A stretch of 64,000 nt of DNA. Origin: DASZTV01 sp035548125. GTDB lineage: Bacteria > Actinomycetota > Actinomycetes > JAFAQI01. Numbering within the stretch: position 1 is the first letter of the stretch; each line of letters opens with the position of its first letter. This document shows positions 34,305 to 42,700 of the stretch, in pieces. The translations under genes were made by a program, and so were the position numbers. The stretch is taken from contig DASZTV010000006.1 in NCBI GenBank assembly GCA_035548125.1, positions 62,001 through 126,000 on the forward strand, written 5' to 3'. Below the pieces are notes generated by a model. That model searched no databases and was not told the DNA's origin. It was given only the letters and a program-made list of their open reading frames with translations.

Positions 34305-35513
34305 GTGCGGGTCGTGGTCGTCAGCGCCTGGGAGCCCTGGCGAACCAGTGACGGTGCTGCGTTCGTCCTCGACCATCAGCTGCGAGAGCTTGCCGGTCGT
34401 CATGAGCTGACCGTGCTGTGTGCGGGCGCGCCGCGCGCGGAGGCGGCCGTGCCGGTCGCGGTCGCCGGTCGCTACGGCCGCGCAACCGTGCGGTGGTTCG
34501 GTACGTCGACGCCGGCCGGCTTCGACTATCTGCGGCGGTTGTTGTGGTCCGCGCGCCGGGGCGAGCCGGCGCACGTGCGCTTCGTCGAGCGGCCCGGCTT
34601 GCTCACGGCGTACGACGCCGCGGTCGCCGCCGGCGCGGACGTCGTACACCTGCACGGCTGGGGGACGGCGCAGCTCGCGGAACGCGCATGGGCGAAGGCC
34701 GTGCCCGCGGTGCACATGGCGATCGACCCGTGGACGGAGAACGCGCGGAACCGCCGGGTGGCCGGCTTCCGTGCCCCCCTCGAGCGCCGGCAGCTCGAGC
34801 GGATCGCCCGGCACGAGGCGCGCCACTATGCGGCCGCCCGGACGGTCGCCGGCGTGACCGACGGCGACGCCGAGGTGGTGCGGCGGCTCTCCCCGCGCGC
34901 CGCCGTCGAGGTGCTGCCGAACGGTGTCGAACCGGGCCCGGAACCAGCACCGGTCAGCGCGACCCCTCCCGTCCTCGGGTTCCACGGTGTCTACGACAGC
35001 CGCGCCAACGTGGAGGCGGCGACGCATCTGGTCAACGACATCTGGCCACGGGTGCGCGCGGAGATCCCCGCGGCGAAGGTGCTGCTGGTGGGCCGGCGAC
35101 CCAACCGGGAGGTGCGACGCCTCGTCGGCAGCGGCGTGGAGCTGCGCGCCGATGTGCCCGACATCCGCGCGGTCCTCCTGGAAATGTCCGTGCACGTCGA
35201 CTGGATGACCTCCGGCGCGGGCATCAAGAACAAGGTGCTCGAGGCGATGGCGGCTGGACGTCCTGTGGTCGCGTCCGAGATGGGCGCCCGCGGGATCGGC
35301 GGCGTGCTCGTCGCCGCGGACACCGACGTCGCTGCGGCACGGATCGTGCGACTGCTTCGCGACCCGGCGGCGTTGCGGGCGGCGGGGGAGACGGCGCGCG
35401 CCCAAGTCGTGGCGAACTTCAGCTGGGCGGCCAACGCGCGCCACCTCGAACAGCTCTGGCAGCGCGCCGCGGGCCGCCCCGTCGGCGACGACCGCAGCGG
35501 GTCGTGGCGATGA
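34305..35513 (+). CDS. GT4-family glycosyltransferase
   Basis: A 402-residue GT-B enzyme. It opens R-V-V-V-V-S-A-W-E-P-W and has the nucleotide-binding half with L-G-F-H-G-V-Y-D-S-R-A-N-V and G-I-K-N-K-V-L-E-A-M-A-A-G-R-P-V. The G-I-K-N-K/P-K-M-K-x-L-E/D-A motif is shared with the next gene and suggests duplication. It is transcribed divergently from the preceding GT2 pair, with 29 bases between. Confidence 0.82.
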   Translation: MRVVVVSAWEPWRTSDGAAFVLDHQLRELAGRHELTVLCAGAPRAEAAVPVAVAGRYGRATVRWFGTSTPAGFDYLRRLLWSARRGEPAHVRFVERPGLLTAYDAAVAAGADVVHLHGWGTAQLAERAWAKAVPAVHMAIDPWTENARNRRVAGFRAPLERRQLERIARHEARHYAAARTVAGVTDGDAEVVRRLSPRAAVEVLPNGVEPGPEPAPVSATPPVLGFHGVYDSRANVEAATHLVNDIWPRVRAEIPAAKVLLVGRRPNREVRRLVGSGVELRADVPDIRAVLLEMSVHVDWMTSGAGIKNKVLEAMAAGRPVVASEMGARGIGGVLVAADTDVAAARIVRLLRDPAALRAAGETARAQVVANFSWAANARHLEQLWQRAAGRPVGDDRSGSWR

Positions 35514-36553
35514 GGATCGAGGTCGTCACCTACCACCTGCCTCACCCCGACGGCACCGCGACCGGGCGCCACGTCTTCGCGATCTGGGAGGCGATGCGAG
35601 CAATGGGACGCGACGTATCCGCGTGGTGCTGGGGGCGCGCGCCGGAAGGGCTCGAGCCGCCGTCGTGGGTGCGCTGCGCGCCGTTTCACGACCCCGGCGG
35701 CTGGCGGCGCAAGCCCGCGACGCTGCTCCACCCGCGCGGCGGGCTGGCATCGGTGGGCTGGGAGCCGGCGCCCGACGCCGTCACCTGGGCGGAGGAGCCG
35801 GAGTCCTACGCCGCCGTCGCGCAGGCGGAGCGCCGCGGCGTGACGATCTACCACTCCGAGGTGCTCGATGCGGTGGCGCTCCGGCGGCCACGGCCCGATG
35901 TGATCCAGTCGGTTCGCGCCGAGCGCCACGTCGTACGACGGGCGGGTGTCGCCATCGCGTTCTCGCCGCGCGTTGCGCGGGTCACCGGTGTGAAGCACCT
36001 GTGTCCGGTGACGTTGCCGATCCCGCCGGAGCCGCTCGACCTGGTCGAGGAGCCTGTGGCGGTGATGATCGCCGACTGGGCGTGGCGGCCGAACCAGGCC
36101 GCGTTGCGGCGGTTGCTCGACCACTGGCCGATGGTGCGTGAGGAGGTGCCGGGGTCGAAGCTGCTGATCGCCGGCCGGGGCCTCGACGACCCGATCAGGG
36201 TCGCCGGCGTCGAGGTCATGGGCGAGGTGGCGCAAGCCCGTGACGCCCTCAGCCGCGCTGCGGTACTCGCGTTCCCCTGTCCGCCGACGAGCGGCCCGAA
36301 GATGAAGGTGCTCGACGCGCTCGCCTGGGGGCTTCCGGTCGTGACGACGGTCGCGGGCGTCGAGGGCATCAAGCTCGCGGCCGGCACCGTCGCGGTTGCC
36401 GGCGACGACGACTTCTTCGCGACCCTCGCGGCGGTTCTTCGCGATCCGCAACGGCGCTCGCTGATGGCCAAAGCCGGCCGCGCCGACGTGCTCGCGAACC
36501 ACCGGCCCGACCAAGCAGCCGTTGCCCGGCTCGCTCTCATCGAGAAGCTCTGA
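35510..36553 (+). CDS. GT4-family glycosyltransferase
   Basis: A 347-residue GT-B enzyme, coupled to the previous gene by an ATGA overlap. It opens R-I-E-V-V-T-Y-H-L-P-H-P-D-G-T-A-T-G, a GT-B start. The donor half has M-I-A-D-W-A-W-R-P-N-Q and G-P-K-M-K-V-L-D-A-L-A-W-G-L-P-V. The usual E-x7-E glutamates are partly replaced (Asp in V-L-D-A-L), as in the capsule-type GT4 subgroup. Confidence 0.78.
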   Translation: MRIEVVTYHLPHPDGTATGRHVFAIWEAMRAMGRDVSAWCWGRAPEGLEPPSWVRCAPFHDPGGWRRKPATLLHPRGGLASVGWEPAPDAVTWAEEPESYAAVAQAERRGVTIYHSEVLDAVALRRPRPDVIQSVRAERHVVRRAGVAIAFSPRVARVTGVKHLCPVTLPIPPEPLDLVEEPVAVMIADWAWRPNQAALRRLLDHWPMVREEVPGSKLLIAGRGLDDPIRVAGVEVMGEVAQARDALSRAAVLAFPCPPTSGPKMKVLDALAWGLPVVTTVAGVEGIKLAAGTVAVAGDDDFFATLAAVLRDPQRRSLMAKAGRADVLANHRPDQAAVARLALIEKL

Positions 36554-36565
36554 CGGAGCAGTTCG

Positions 36566-36808
36566 ATGGTGAGCCTTCTGCTGTCCGTCACGTTTGCCTG
36601 CGGCGTCGTGATCGCCGTCTCTCACGTGATCAACCGGGGCTTCGTCGCACCGGTGTACGACGTCGTCGCGAACCTCACGGCGTTCGGCTGCGCGGTGGCC
36701 GCCTCCGCGCTGCTCGGGCACTGGATTCCCGCAGCACTGTCGGCGTTCGCGATCCTGTGCTGGCTGGTCCTCGCCCGTCGTACCGTGCTGGCTCGCCGTC
36801 GGGGATGA
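36566..36808 (+). CDS. Small membrane protein
   Basis: An 80-residue protein with two or three hydrophobic helices and a basic tail (A-R-R-T-V-L-A-R-R-R-G). It lies 12 bases after the GT4 gene and 7 before the hydrolase gene, so it is probably in the same transcript. No family is recognised. Confidence 0.6.
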   Translation: MVSLLLSVTFACGVVIAVSHVINRGFVAPVYDVVANLTAFGCAVAASALLGHWIPAALSAFAILCWLVLARRTVLARRRG

Positions 36809-36815
36809 TGCTCGC

Positions 36816-37619
36816 GTGACGCAGATCCTGGCCGACTTCACTCGCGAGCCGTTCACCGCCGACGGCAAGACCAAGGACATCTACCGGCTGGGGTCCGGCC
36901 CGGCGGTGATCGTGATCTCGGAGATTCCGGGGATCACCCCGAAGGTCGCCGACTTCGCGCGCGCCGTTGCCGGCCGCGGCTGCACGGCGGTGATGCCGCA
37001 CCTGTTCGGCGAGCCGGGCCGGGACATAACGGTCGGCTACACGCTGCAGACCCTCACCAAGCTCTGCATCTCGAGCGAGTTCACGAAGCTGGCGACGAAG
37101 CAGTCCGGCAAGATCACGACCTGGCTGCGAGCGCTCGCGCGCGCCGAGCACGAGCGGTGCGGCGGTCCCGGGGTCGGCGTGGTCGGGATGTGCTTCACCG
37201 GTGGCTTCGCACTCGGGATGATGGTCGACGCGCCGGTGGTCGCTCCGGTCCTGAGTCAGCCGTCGGTGCCATTCCCGCTCGGCGCGCGCCGCAAGGCCGA
37301 CCTCGGGATCTCCGACGCCGAGCTGGCAACCGTCAAGGAGAAGGTCGCGGCCGGCGGTTGCGTGCTCGGCCTGCGCTTCACCGGCGATCCGATGGCACCC
37401 GGCGATCGCTTCGAGACGCTGCGTCGCGAGCTCGGTGACGGCTTCATCGGGGTCGAGCTGGACTCCTCGGCCGGCAACCCGCACGGTCACCCGAAGGCGG
37501 CCCATTCGGTCCTCACCGAGCACCTCGTCGACCAACCCGGCACACCGACGCGGGCGGCACTCGATCAGGTGCTCGACTTTCTGAGCGACCGGCTGGGAGT
37601 CACTGCGTCGCGGTCGTGA
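36816..37619 (+). CDS. Dienelactone hydrolase family protein
   Basis: A 267-residue alpha/beta hydrolase with a Cys nucleophile in G-M-C-F-T-G-G, the signature of dienelactone hydrolases. A possible acid is in the R-F-T-G-D-P segment and the likely base is His in K-A-A-H-S-V-L. An early E-I-P-G-I-T replaces the E-x-x-G motif that normally holds a conserved Glu; this also fits the family. The protein is cytoplasmic. The substrate is unknown. Confidence 0.85.
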   Translation: MTQILADFTREPFTADGKTKDIYRLGSGPAVIVISEIPGITPKVADFARAVAGRGCTAVMPHLFGEPGRDITVGYTLQTLTKLCISSEFTKLATKQSGKITTWLRALARAEHERCGGPGVGVVGMCFTGGFALGMMVDAPVVAPVLSQPSVPFPLGARRKADLGISDAELATVKEKVAAGGCVLGLRFTGDPMAPGDRFETLRRELGDGFIGVELDSSAGNPHGHPKAAHSVLTEHLVDQPGTPTRAALDQVLDFLSDRLGVTASRS

Positions 37620-37670
37620 CCGGTTGGTCGAGGCGGGCTACCGCGTCCTCGTCACTTCGGGTGGCTGGGG

Positions 37671-37684
37671 GAGGCGAAAGTCCC
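37671..37684. promoter_or_regulatory. DosR/DevR-like half-palindrome (site A)
   Basis: The reverse strand reads GGGACTTTCGCCTC, close to the GGGAC-TTT-GTCCC pattern bound by DosR/DevR-type regulators. It lies in the 431-base gap that follows the dienelactone hydrolase gene. It is one of three related sites in that gap. Confidence 0.35.
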
Positions 37685-37744
37685 GACCTCAGCCGTTGTG
37701 CTCAAGTCCGGAATCCCACCTGTCGTTGCAAGGAGGGAGAGCTC

Positions 37745-37783
37745 GTCCCGCACTTGTGGGAGCGAAGGATCGCAGTGCGGGAC
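37745..37783 (+). other. Strong hairpin in a gene-free gap
   Basis: GTCCCGCACT and AGTGCGGGAC form a perfect 10-bp stem around a 19-base loop, which itself can fold (GCGA/TCGC). It has no U-tail. It may be a terminator or part of a small RNA. The rest of this 431-base gap holds the DosR-like sites and no credible gene. Confidence 0.4.
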
Positions 37784-37900
37784 GCTCTCGCCATCTGCAG
37801 CGCAATCCACCTCCTTGGGCCGACCGCTTCGTCGTCGCCGGTGGCAGGCCGTCGCGACGCCGTCTGCCATGGTGGTCCGTCGCGGGCCGCCACCTGTAGA

Positions 37901-37966
37901 GACCAAAGTCCCGACTTGGGCATCGGCCCCTCCGGTACAGGACCTTGGTGAGCGACCAAGGTCCCC
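37901..37966. promoter_or_regulatory. Pair of DosR/DevR-like operators (sites B and C)
   Basis: GACCAAAGTCCC (37901) and GACCAAGGTCCC (37954) start 53 bases apart, about five helical turns. Site C is also part of a perfect palindrome, GGACCTTGGT-gagcg-ACCAAGGTCC (37940-37964). On the reverse strand both read GGGACyTTGGTC, close to the DosR motif. The small gene downstream starts about 85 bases after site C. Confidence 0.45.
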
Positions 37967-38050
37967 GACATCACGTCTGACTTGCCCTATCTGCGCGCAG
38001 TTCCCGCGCCCTACCGTCGGTTGAGACGAGCGAGAAGGGTCGTGACGACG

Positions 38051-38266
38051 ATGAATCCAGAGGACTTTCCCGAGTTGGCGGGTCCCCTGCGCCGGCTGAT
38101 CGCCGGCTTTCCGGACGTGCCGTCCGACGTCGTCACCTCGATCATGGCCGACGCCTACATCCTGGTCGTCTCGGTGACCGGCGAGCCGCAGGTCGACCGC
38201 GCCGAGGAGCTCGCCGAGCTTCGCCTCGAGGCCCGCGTCGGACACCCGCTCGGCTGGGTGGCTTAG
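38051..38266 (+). CDS. Small helical protein (three-helix-bundle type)
   Basis: A 71-residue protein, mostly helical: L-A-G-P-L-R-R-L-I-A-G-F-P, then V-V-T-S-I-M-A-D-A-Y and a final helix with R-A-E-E-L-A-E-L-R-L-E-A-R. The length and pattern match small actinobacterial proteins annotated as three-helix-bundle dimerization domains. Upstream DosR-like sites suggest hypoxia/redox stress control. The start was chosen for the first Met with GAAGGGT upstream. Confidence 0.65.
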   Translation: MNPEDFPELAGPLRRLIAGFPDVPSDVVTSIMADAYILVVSVTGEPQVDRAEELAELRLEARVGHPLGWVA

Positions 38267-38269
38267 CAG

Positions 38270-40108
38270 TTAGCCGAAGATCGGCGCGAAGCGATACCGG
38301 ACCGGGCCGCGCGCCTGCTCTGCCCGTCGCCGGCGTCGCAGCGGCAGCGGAGCGACGAAGCCGATGGCGACGCCGAGCGCGGCCCCTGACGCCGGTGCCG
38401 TGCGCCAGATCGATGCCCGCGCCGAGATCGGTGGTCCGGAAGCCTGGGTGTCGAAGAACGCGAGGTACGAGGTCTGCTGCAGCGTCGCGGTCAGCACGTC
38501 GTACGCGTGCAGTGTCTGCTTGGCGCTCGGAGACGAGATCCGCATCGTGCCGACACCCGCCGCGCCGTAGTCGTCGAGACAGCTGACGTGCACGCCCGAC
38601 ATGGACGGCGCCATGGCGTGCGCGACGTGACAGACGGTGGCGATCAGCAGCCGCCCTGAGGTCACGGCGTCGTACTGCCCGACGTTTCGCTCCGGGCTCA
38701 CGGTCGAGAACAAGCGTTGCTGCGAGACCGTGACCGGAGCGGCAACCATGGCGACGACACCGACCAGTGAGCCGATCGCACCGAAGAAGACGATGCGCCG
38801 GAAGGACCACTTCGGCATCAGCGCTGTACCGAGCTCCGGCTCCTGCGTGGCGGTCGCGAGGGCGAGCAGCAGCATCACGAGCTCCGCCGGCTGGCTGAGC
38901 AGCAATGCGTCCTCCAGAACACCGCTTACCAGGAATGCCACGACCCCCACGAGGCAGCCGACGATCACGCGCTTTCGGTATGGGTCCTTCACCGCGAGGC
39001 CGCGTCCGGCCTGAAGCAGCGCCGTCGCGCACATGACGACGAGGATCGCCGCGCCCACGACCCCGGTGTCGCCGTACGCGTACAGGTAGAAGTTGTCGGT
39101 CGTTGGCACGCCGATCGTCTGCAGCCCGCCGATGCCGAGCCCCAGATAGGCGTGATGCGACACGGCGTCGAGAATCGGCGGCAGTCGCTGGAACCGCACA
39201 CCGACCGACCCGACGTCGGTTTGCAGCGACAAGTGCCGCCGGATCGCCGCGTCGAAGAAGAACAACCCCGCGGCTGCGAGGATGCTGGTCGATGCGAGCA
39301 GGATGGCGCGCCGCTCCAGCAGCAAGACCGCGAGCAGCACGAAGACGACGGGTACGGCGGCGGCCGCGCTGCGTGCGTAGGTCCAGTAGATCGCGGCGAG
39401 AGCCACAGCCATCAGCGGCAGCCCGCGCACCAGCCAGTGCCGCATCCGCAGCACGGTTGCGGTCAGCAGCGGCAGCACCATCACCGCAAGCCACGCGTAG
39501 GCGAGCGCGAACTCCGCGCTGGACCGGACCCGGACGTGCCCGGCTCGCGTCTCCAGCACGTGCGCGGCCGTGGTGGATCCGGCTTCGCCCGCGAGGTCGA
39601 ACCAGTGCTCGCCGAACGACTGCTTGGTCAGATGCTCGATTAGCGCCAGCACCGCCGACACCGTGAAGGTGACGAGGATGGTGCGCACCACGAAGCGGGG
39701 GTTGTCGATCAGCCGGCACAACGCCAGCGTCACCACGAAGAACCCGGCGACGAAGCCGAGGTTGATGAGGCGCTGCAGTGCGACGGTCGGGATGCCGCTC
39801 GGCGGCGCGAACGCGAGACCGTCGGCGACCCATGCGAGCAGGAGCAGCGCGAGCCCCAGGTGCAGCGGCGTCGCCGTGAACAGCTTGCTTCGGCCGCCCT
39901 GCTTCGCCATCACGGCGAGCCGGACCGCGGCGGCGCCGATCAGGATGTGGTTGACGGTCGCGTACGACGTCAGCATGTGCGGTGCGATCAGCGTCGACGG
40001 GACCAGCATCATCGACGCGATGAGCAGTCCGAGGATTGCCGTCGGCCGGCTGTAGAGGCAGACCAGAGCAGCGAGCGCAGTGCCGCCGTCGATGATGAGG
40101 ACGCCCAT
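38270..40108 (-). CDS. O-antigen polymerase/ligase-like membrane protein
   Basis: A 612-residue protein with about 11 helices and a large extracytoplasmic loop before the last ones. The sequence near residues 185-200 (E-T-R-A-G-H-V-R-V-R-S-S-A-E-F) and the loop after it, ending G-L-G-I-G-G-L-Q-T, resemble the Arg-rich periplasmic loops of Wzy/WaaL enzymes that join lipid-linked repeat units. A ~150-residue soluble tail carries Cys pairs. It is convergent with the small helical gene. It is probably the polymerase of the island; ligase is the alternative. Confidence 0.75.
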   Translation of the reverse strand: MGVLIIDGGTALAALVCLYSRPTAILGLLIASMMLVPSTLIAPHMLTSYATVNHILIGAAAVRLAVMAKQGGRSKLFTATPLHLGLALLLLAWVADGLAFAPPSGIPTVALQRLINLGFVAGFFVVTLALCRLIDNPRFVVRTILVTFTVSAVLALIEHLTKQSFGEHWFDLAGEAGSTTAAHVLETRAGHVRVRSSAEFALAYAWLAVMVLPLLTATVLRMRHWLVRGLPLMAVALAAIYWTYARSAAAAVPVVFVLLAVLLLERRAILLASTSILAAAGLFFFDAAIRRHLSLQTDVGSVGVRFQRLPPILDAVSHHAYLGLGIGGLQTIGVPTTDNFYLYAYGDTGVVGAAILVVMCATALLQAGRGLAVKDPYRKRVIVGCLVGVVAFLVSGVLEDALLLSQPAELVMLLLALATATQEPELGTALMPKWSFRRIVFFGAIGSLVGVVAMVAAPVTVSQQRLFSTVSPERNVGQYDAVTSGRLLIATVCHVAHAMAPSMSGVHVSCLDDYGAAGVGTMRISSPSAKQTLHAYDVLTATLQQTSYLAFFDTQASGPPISARASIWRTAPASGAALGVAIGFVAPLPLRRRRRAEQARGPVRYRFAPIFG

Positions 40109-40165
40109 GATGCTCAGCGCCTCAGCGGGTGAGTTGCCTCAGTGTCGCCGTCACGGCCACCGGCC

Positions 40166-40813
40166 TCACCAGCGACGGCGCAGCAGGTCGGCGACGATGA
40201 TGAACGCCGCGCCGACGACGACGAACGCGACACCGGCGGACACCAGCTGCTTCTTCGTTGACACCTTCACCTTGATGCCGGCAGCAGGGCTGGTGACCTC
40301 GGTCAGCGTCACGCGCTGCACCGACGGGATGCCCAGCTTCTGTTGTTGCCGCTTGACGTAGTCGATCAGCTGGGCGGTCGCAGCCTGCGCGACCGCGCTT
40401 GCCTCCTGCGGGTTGTGACCCTGCGCGAACAAATCGATGGTGAACGTGTCGGCGCCCATCAACGTGCTGAGCGCGCCCTCGACCTCGCCGGTGCTCAGCC
40501 GGTACTGGCTGGCGAGCTGGCTCGCGACCGGTCCCGCGATCACCGACGTCTGCACCAGGCCCGCGTAGTAGAAGCGCAGCCGCTGCAGCTTGGCGAGAGT
40601 GGCGTCACCCTGGTCCTGCGTGACCGCGAAGGGCTGGTCGATCAGCATCGTCGAGTAGCTGATGTAGTGCGTCGGCTTCGACCGCTGATACAGCGCCGCG
40701 CCGGCGCCGGCGAGCAGTGCCAGGACGAGAGCGAGGATGACGGTCAGCGCGCTGACCTCGACCGGAATGGTGACTTGGCGCGGGCGAGGATCCGTCTGGT
40801 CGTCCGGCAGCAC
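40166..40813 (-). CDS. Wzz-like chain-length/tyrosine-kinase-modulator protein
   Basis: A 215-residue protein with one N-terminal helix (L-T-V-I-L-A-L-V-L-A-L-L-A), a mixed extracytoplasmic domain and a C-terminal helix (A-G-V-A-F-V-V-V-G-A-A-F). This is the topology of Wzz/CapA-type proteins that set polysaccharide chain length. No kinase domain is fused. It lies 57 bases upstream of the O-antigen-polymerase-like gene on the same strand, so the two are likely one transcript. Confidence 0.78.
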   Translation of the reverse strand: MLPDDQTDPRPRQVTIPVEVSALTVILALVLALLAGAGAALYQRSKPTHYISYSTMLIDQPFAVTQDQGDATLAKLQRLRFYYAGLVQTSVIAGPVASQLASQYRLSTGEVEGALSTLMGADTFTIDLFAQGHNPQEASAVAQAATAQLIDYVKRQQQKLGIPSVQRVTLTEVTSPAAGIKVKVSTKKQLVSAGVAFVVVGAAFIIVADLLRRRW

Positions 40814-40868
40814 GCGGCAACGCTACCGGCTCACCCGTCACCGATGCGGCGTATGGGACTCTGCGGCC

Positions 40869-41777
40869 GTGCAGGAAAGCGCCGCGGGCACCACCGTCGT
40901 GGTGCCGACCCGTGACCGCCCGGCGCAGCTCGCCACGTGTCTGGAGTCGGTGCGTTCCAGCGTCCGTCCCGGCGACGAGCTGGTCGTCGTCGACAGCGCG
41001 TCGCGTGATGCGAAGGCGGTTGCGGCGGTCGCTGCCGCCGCGGGTGCGAAGCTCGTGCGCTGCGAGCTGCCAGGAGTGAACCGGGCCCGCAACGCCGGCT
41101 GGCGGGCCGGCTCGCAGCCTGTCGTGGTGTTCACCGACGACGACGTCGTCGTGACGCCGGGGTGGCGCGATGCGCTCGTCGCCGCGGTCACCGCCGATGA
41201 CAGTGTGGGCTTCGTATCGGGTCGGATCCTGCCGCCGGAGGGTGAGGTGCCATCACGGGATGTCGCCATCAAGCGGGGCGACGCACCTGAGCGGTACGAC
41301 GCGACCAGCGTCGGCAACCTCGGCCACGGCGCGAGTCTCGCCGTGCCTCGCTCGGTGCTCGAGCGGATCGGGGGCTGGGACGACTCGCTCGGGGTGGGCG
41401 GCAGGTTCGGGTCATCACCCGAGCACGACCTGTTCGACCGCTGCTTCGCCGCGGGTTTCACGGGCCGCTTCGAACCGGCTGCCGTCGCGTACCACTCGCA
41501 GTGGCGTGGCCCACGGCGGCTGCTGCTGCTCGACGCCCGCTACGGCTTCGGGACCGGTGCGCGGCTCGCGAAGCTTGTGCGGACCGATCGGCGGCGGGCG
41601 CGGCTGGTCGCCGCGGACTACTACCGAGCCGGGGTCGCCGAGCTGAGCCGTGAGCTGTGCGCCCGCCATGGCTACCCGGCGCTCGGAACGGTGCTTCGGC
41701 TGCTCGCCGTACCCGTCGGCTTGCTGCGCGCGATCGTCGTACCGCTACGTGACGGTCACTTCCGGGTCCGCGGATGA
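40869..41777 (+). CDS. GT2-family glycosyltransferase
   Basis: A 302-residue GT-A enzyme. It opens T-T-V-V-V-P-T-R-D-R-P, has the donor motif F-T-D-D-D-V and the S-P-E-H-D-L-F-D-R loop. It ends with the R-D-G-H-F-R sequence that the next gene also carries. The start is a GTG in a divergent gap with the Wzz-like gene. It is a clear paralog of the next gene, with which it overlaps (ATGA). Confidence 0.85.
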   Translation: MQESAAGTTVVVPTRDRPAQLATCLESVRSSVRPGDELVVVDSASRDAKAVAAVAAAAGAKLVRCELPGVNRARNAGWRAGSQPVVVFTDDDVVVTPGWRDALVAAVTADDSVGFVSGRILPPEGEVPSRDVAIKRGDAPERYDATSVGNLGHGASLAVPRSVLERIGGWDDSLGVGGRFGSSPEHDLFDRCFAAGFTGRFEPAAVAYHSQWRGPRRLLLLDARYGFGTGARLAKLVRTDRRRARLVAADYYRAGVAELSRELCARHGYPALGTVLRLLAVPVGLLRAIVVPLRDGHFRVRG

Positions 41778-42700
41778 CGTCGGCCGCGGAACGTCCGCCG
41801 CTGTCGGTCGTCGTGCCGACCCGCGGCCGGCCTGACCTGCTCGACTCCGCGCTGGCCTGCCTGCGCGCCTCCCTCGCCGACAGCGACGAGCTCGTCGTCG
41901 TCGAGTCCGGGTCGCCGCAGCCCGAGCCGGTGTGGGAGGTCGCCCGCCGTCACGGCGCGACCCTGCTCGTCGCGGCCGAGCCCGGTGTCTCCAAGGCGCG
42001 CAACCTCGGCTGGCAGCAGGCCCGGCACGACCAGGTCGCGTTCATCGACGACGACATCCGGGTGCGGGCCGGTTGGGCGGGGGCAATGGCGCGGGCGCTC
42101 GCCGCGCACCCCGACGCCGCGTTCGTGTCGGGCCGGATCGACCTGCCCGAGGGACAAGGCACGCTCTCCCTCACGGTCAAGGACGACGACGACGAGCAGG
42201 AGTTCGACCGCCGCTCCGGTGGCGTGATCGGACACAGTGCGAACCTCGGGATGCATCGGTCCGTCCTCGCGGCGGTCGGTGGCTTCGACGAGGAGATGGG
42301 TCCTGGTTCGCGGTGGCCGGCCGGTGAGGATCCCGACCTGCTTGACCGTGTGCTGGCGACGGGGGCGCACGGCTGGTATGCGCCTGGTGCGGCGGCCTAT
42401 CACGAGCACTGGCGACGCGCCCGGCAGTACGTCGTCCTGCAACATCGCTACGGCATCGGGTCCGGTGCCCGGCTGGCGAAGCTCGCGCGGACGGACCGGG
42501 TCCGGTTCCGGGTGGTCCTGGTAGACGACGTGTGGCGGTGGGGCATCGCATCGGTGGGGCGCGAGCTGGTCAAGCGGGACTGGTTGCGTGCGGCCGGATC
42601 AATCCTGCGGGTCGCCGGAATGCTGCGGGGGACGGTGGCAGCGGCCTTCGTGCCGGTCCGCGACGGTCACTTCCGGGGTCGCGCCATCAGCTCGTCGTAG
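41774..42700 (+). CDS. GT2-family glycosyltransferase
   Basis: A 308-residue GT-A enzyme, paralog of the previous gene. It has S-V-V-V-P-T-R-G-R-P, the donor motif F-I-D-D-D-I and a G-E-D-P-D-L-L-D-R loop. The C-terminus has the same R-D-G-H-F-R-G ending, whose codons lie antisense to the last residues of the convergent GT4 gene (34-base overlap). Confidence 0.85.
   Translation: MTSAAERPPLSVVVPTRGRPDLLDSALACLRASLADSDELVVVESGSPQPEPVWEVARRHGATLLVAAEPGVSKARNLGWQQARHDQVAFIDDDIRVRAGWAGAMARALAAHPDAAFVSGRIDLPEGQGTLSLTVKDDDDEQEFDRRSGGVIGHSANLGMHRSVLAAVGGFDEEMGPGSRWPAGEDPDLLDRVLATGAHGWYAPGAAAYHEHWRRARQYVVLQHRYGIGSGARLAKLARTDRVRFRVVLVDDVWRWGIASVGRELVKRDWLRAAGSILRVAGMLRGTVAAAFVPVRDGHFRGRAISSS

Noticed and set aside
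37616..37951. Protein-coding frame in the 37.6-38.0-kb gap
   Set aside because: Composition is Arg/Ser/Gly-rich with no ribosome site, and the region is taken up by hairpins and operator-like repeats.
38142..39833. Alternative long frame within the O-antigen-polymerase-like gene
   Set aside because: Arg/Ala-rich shadow frame; the other frame has regular membrane helices.
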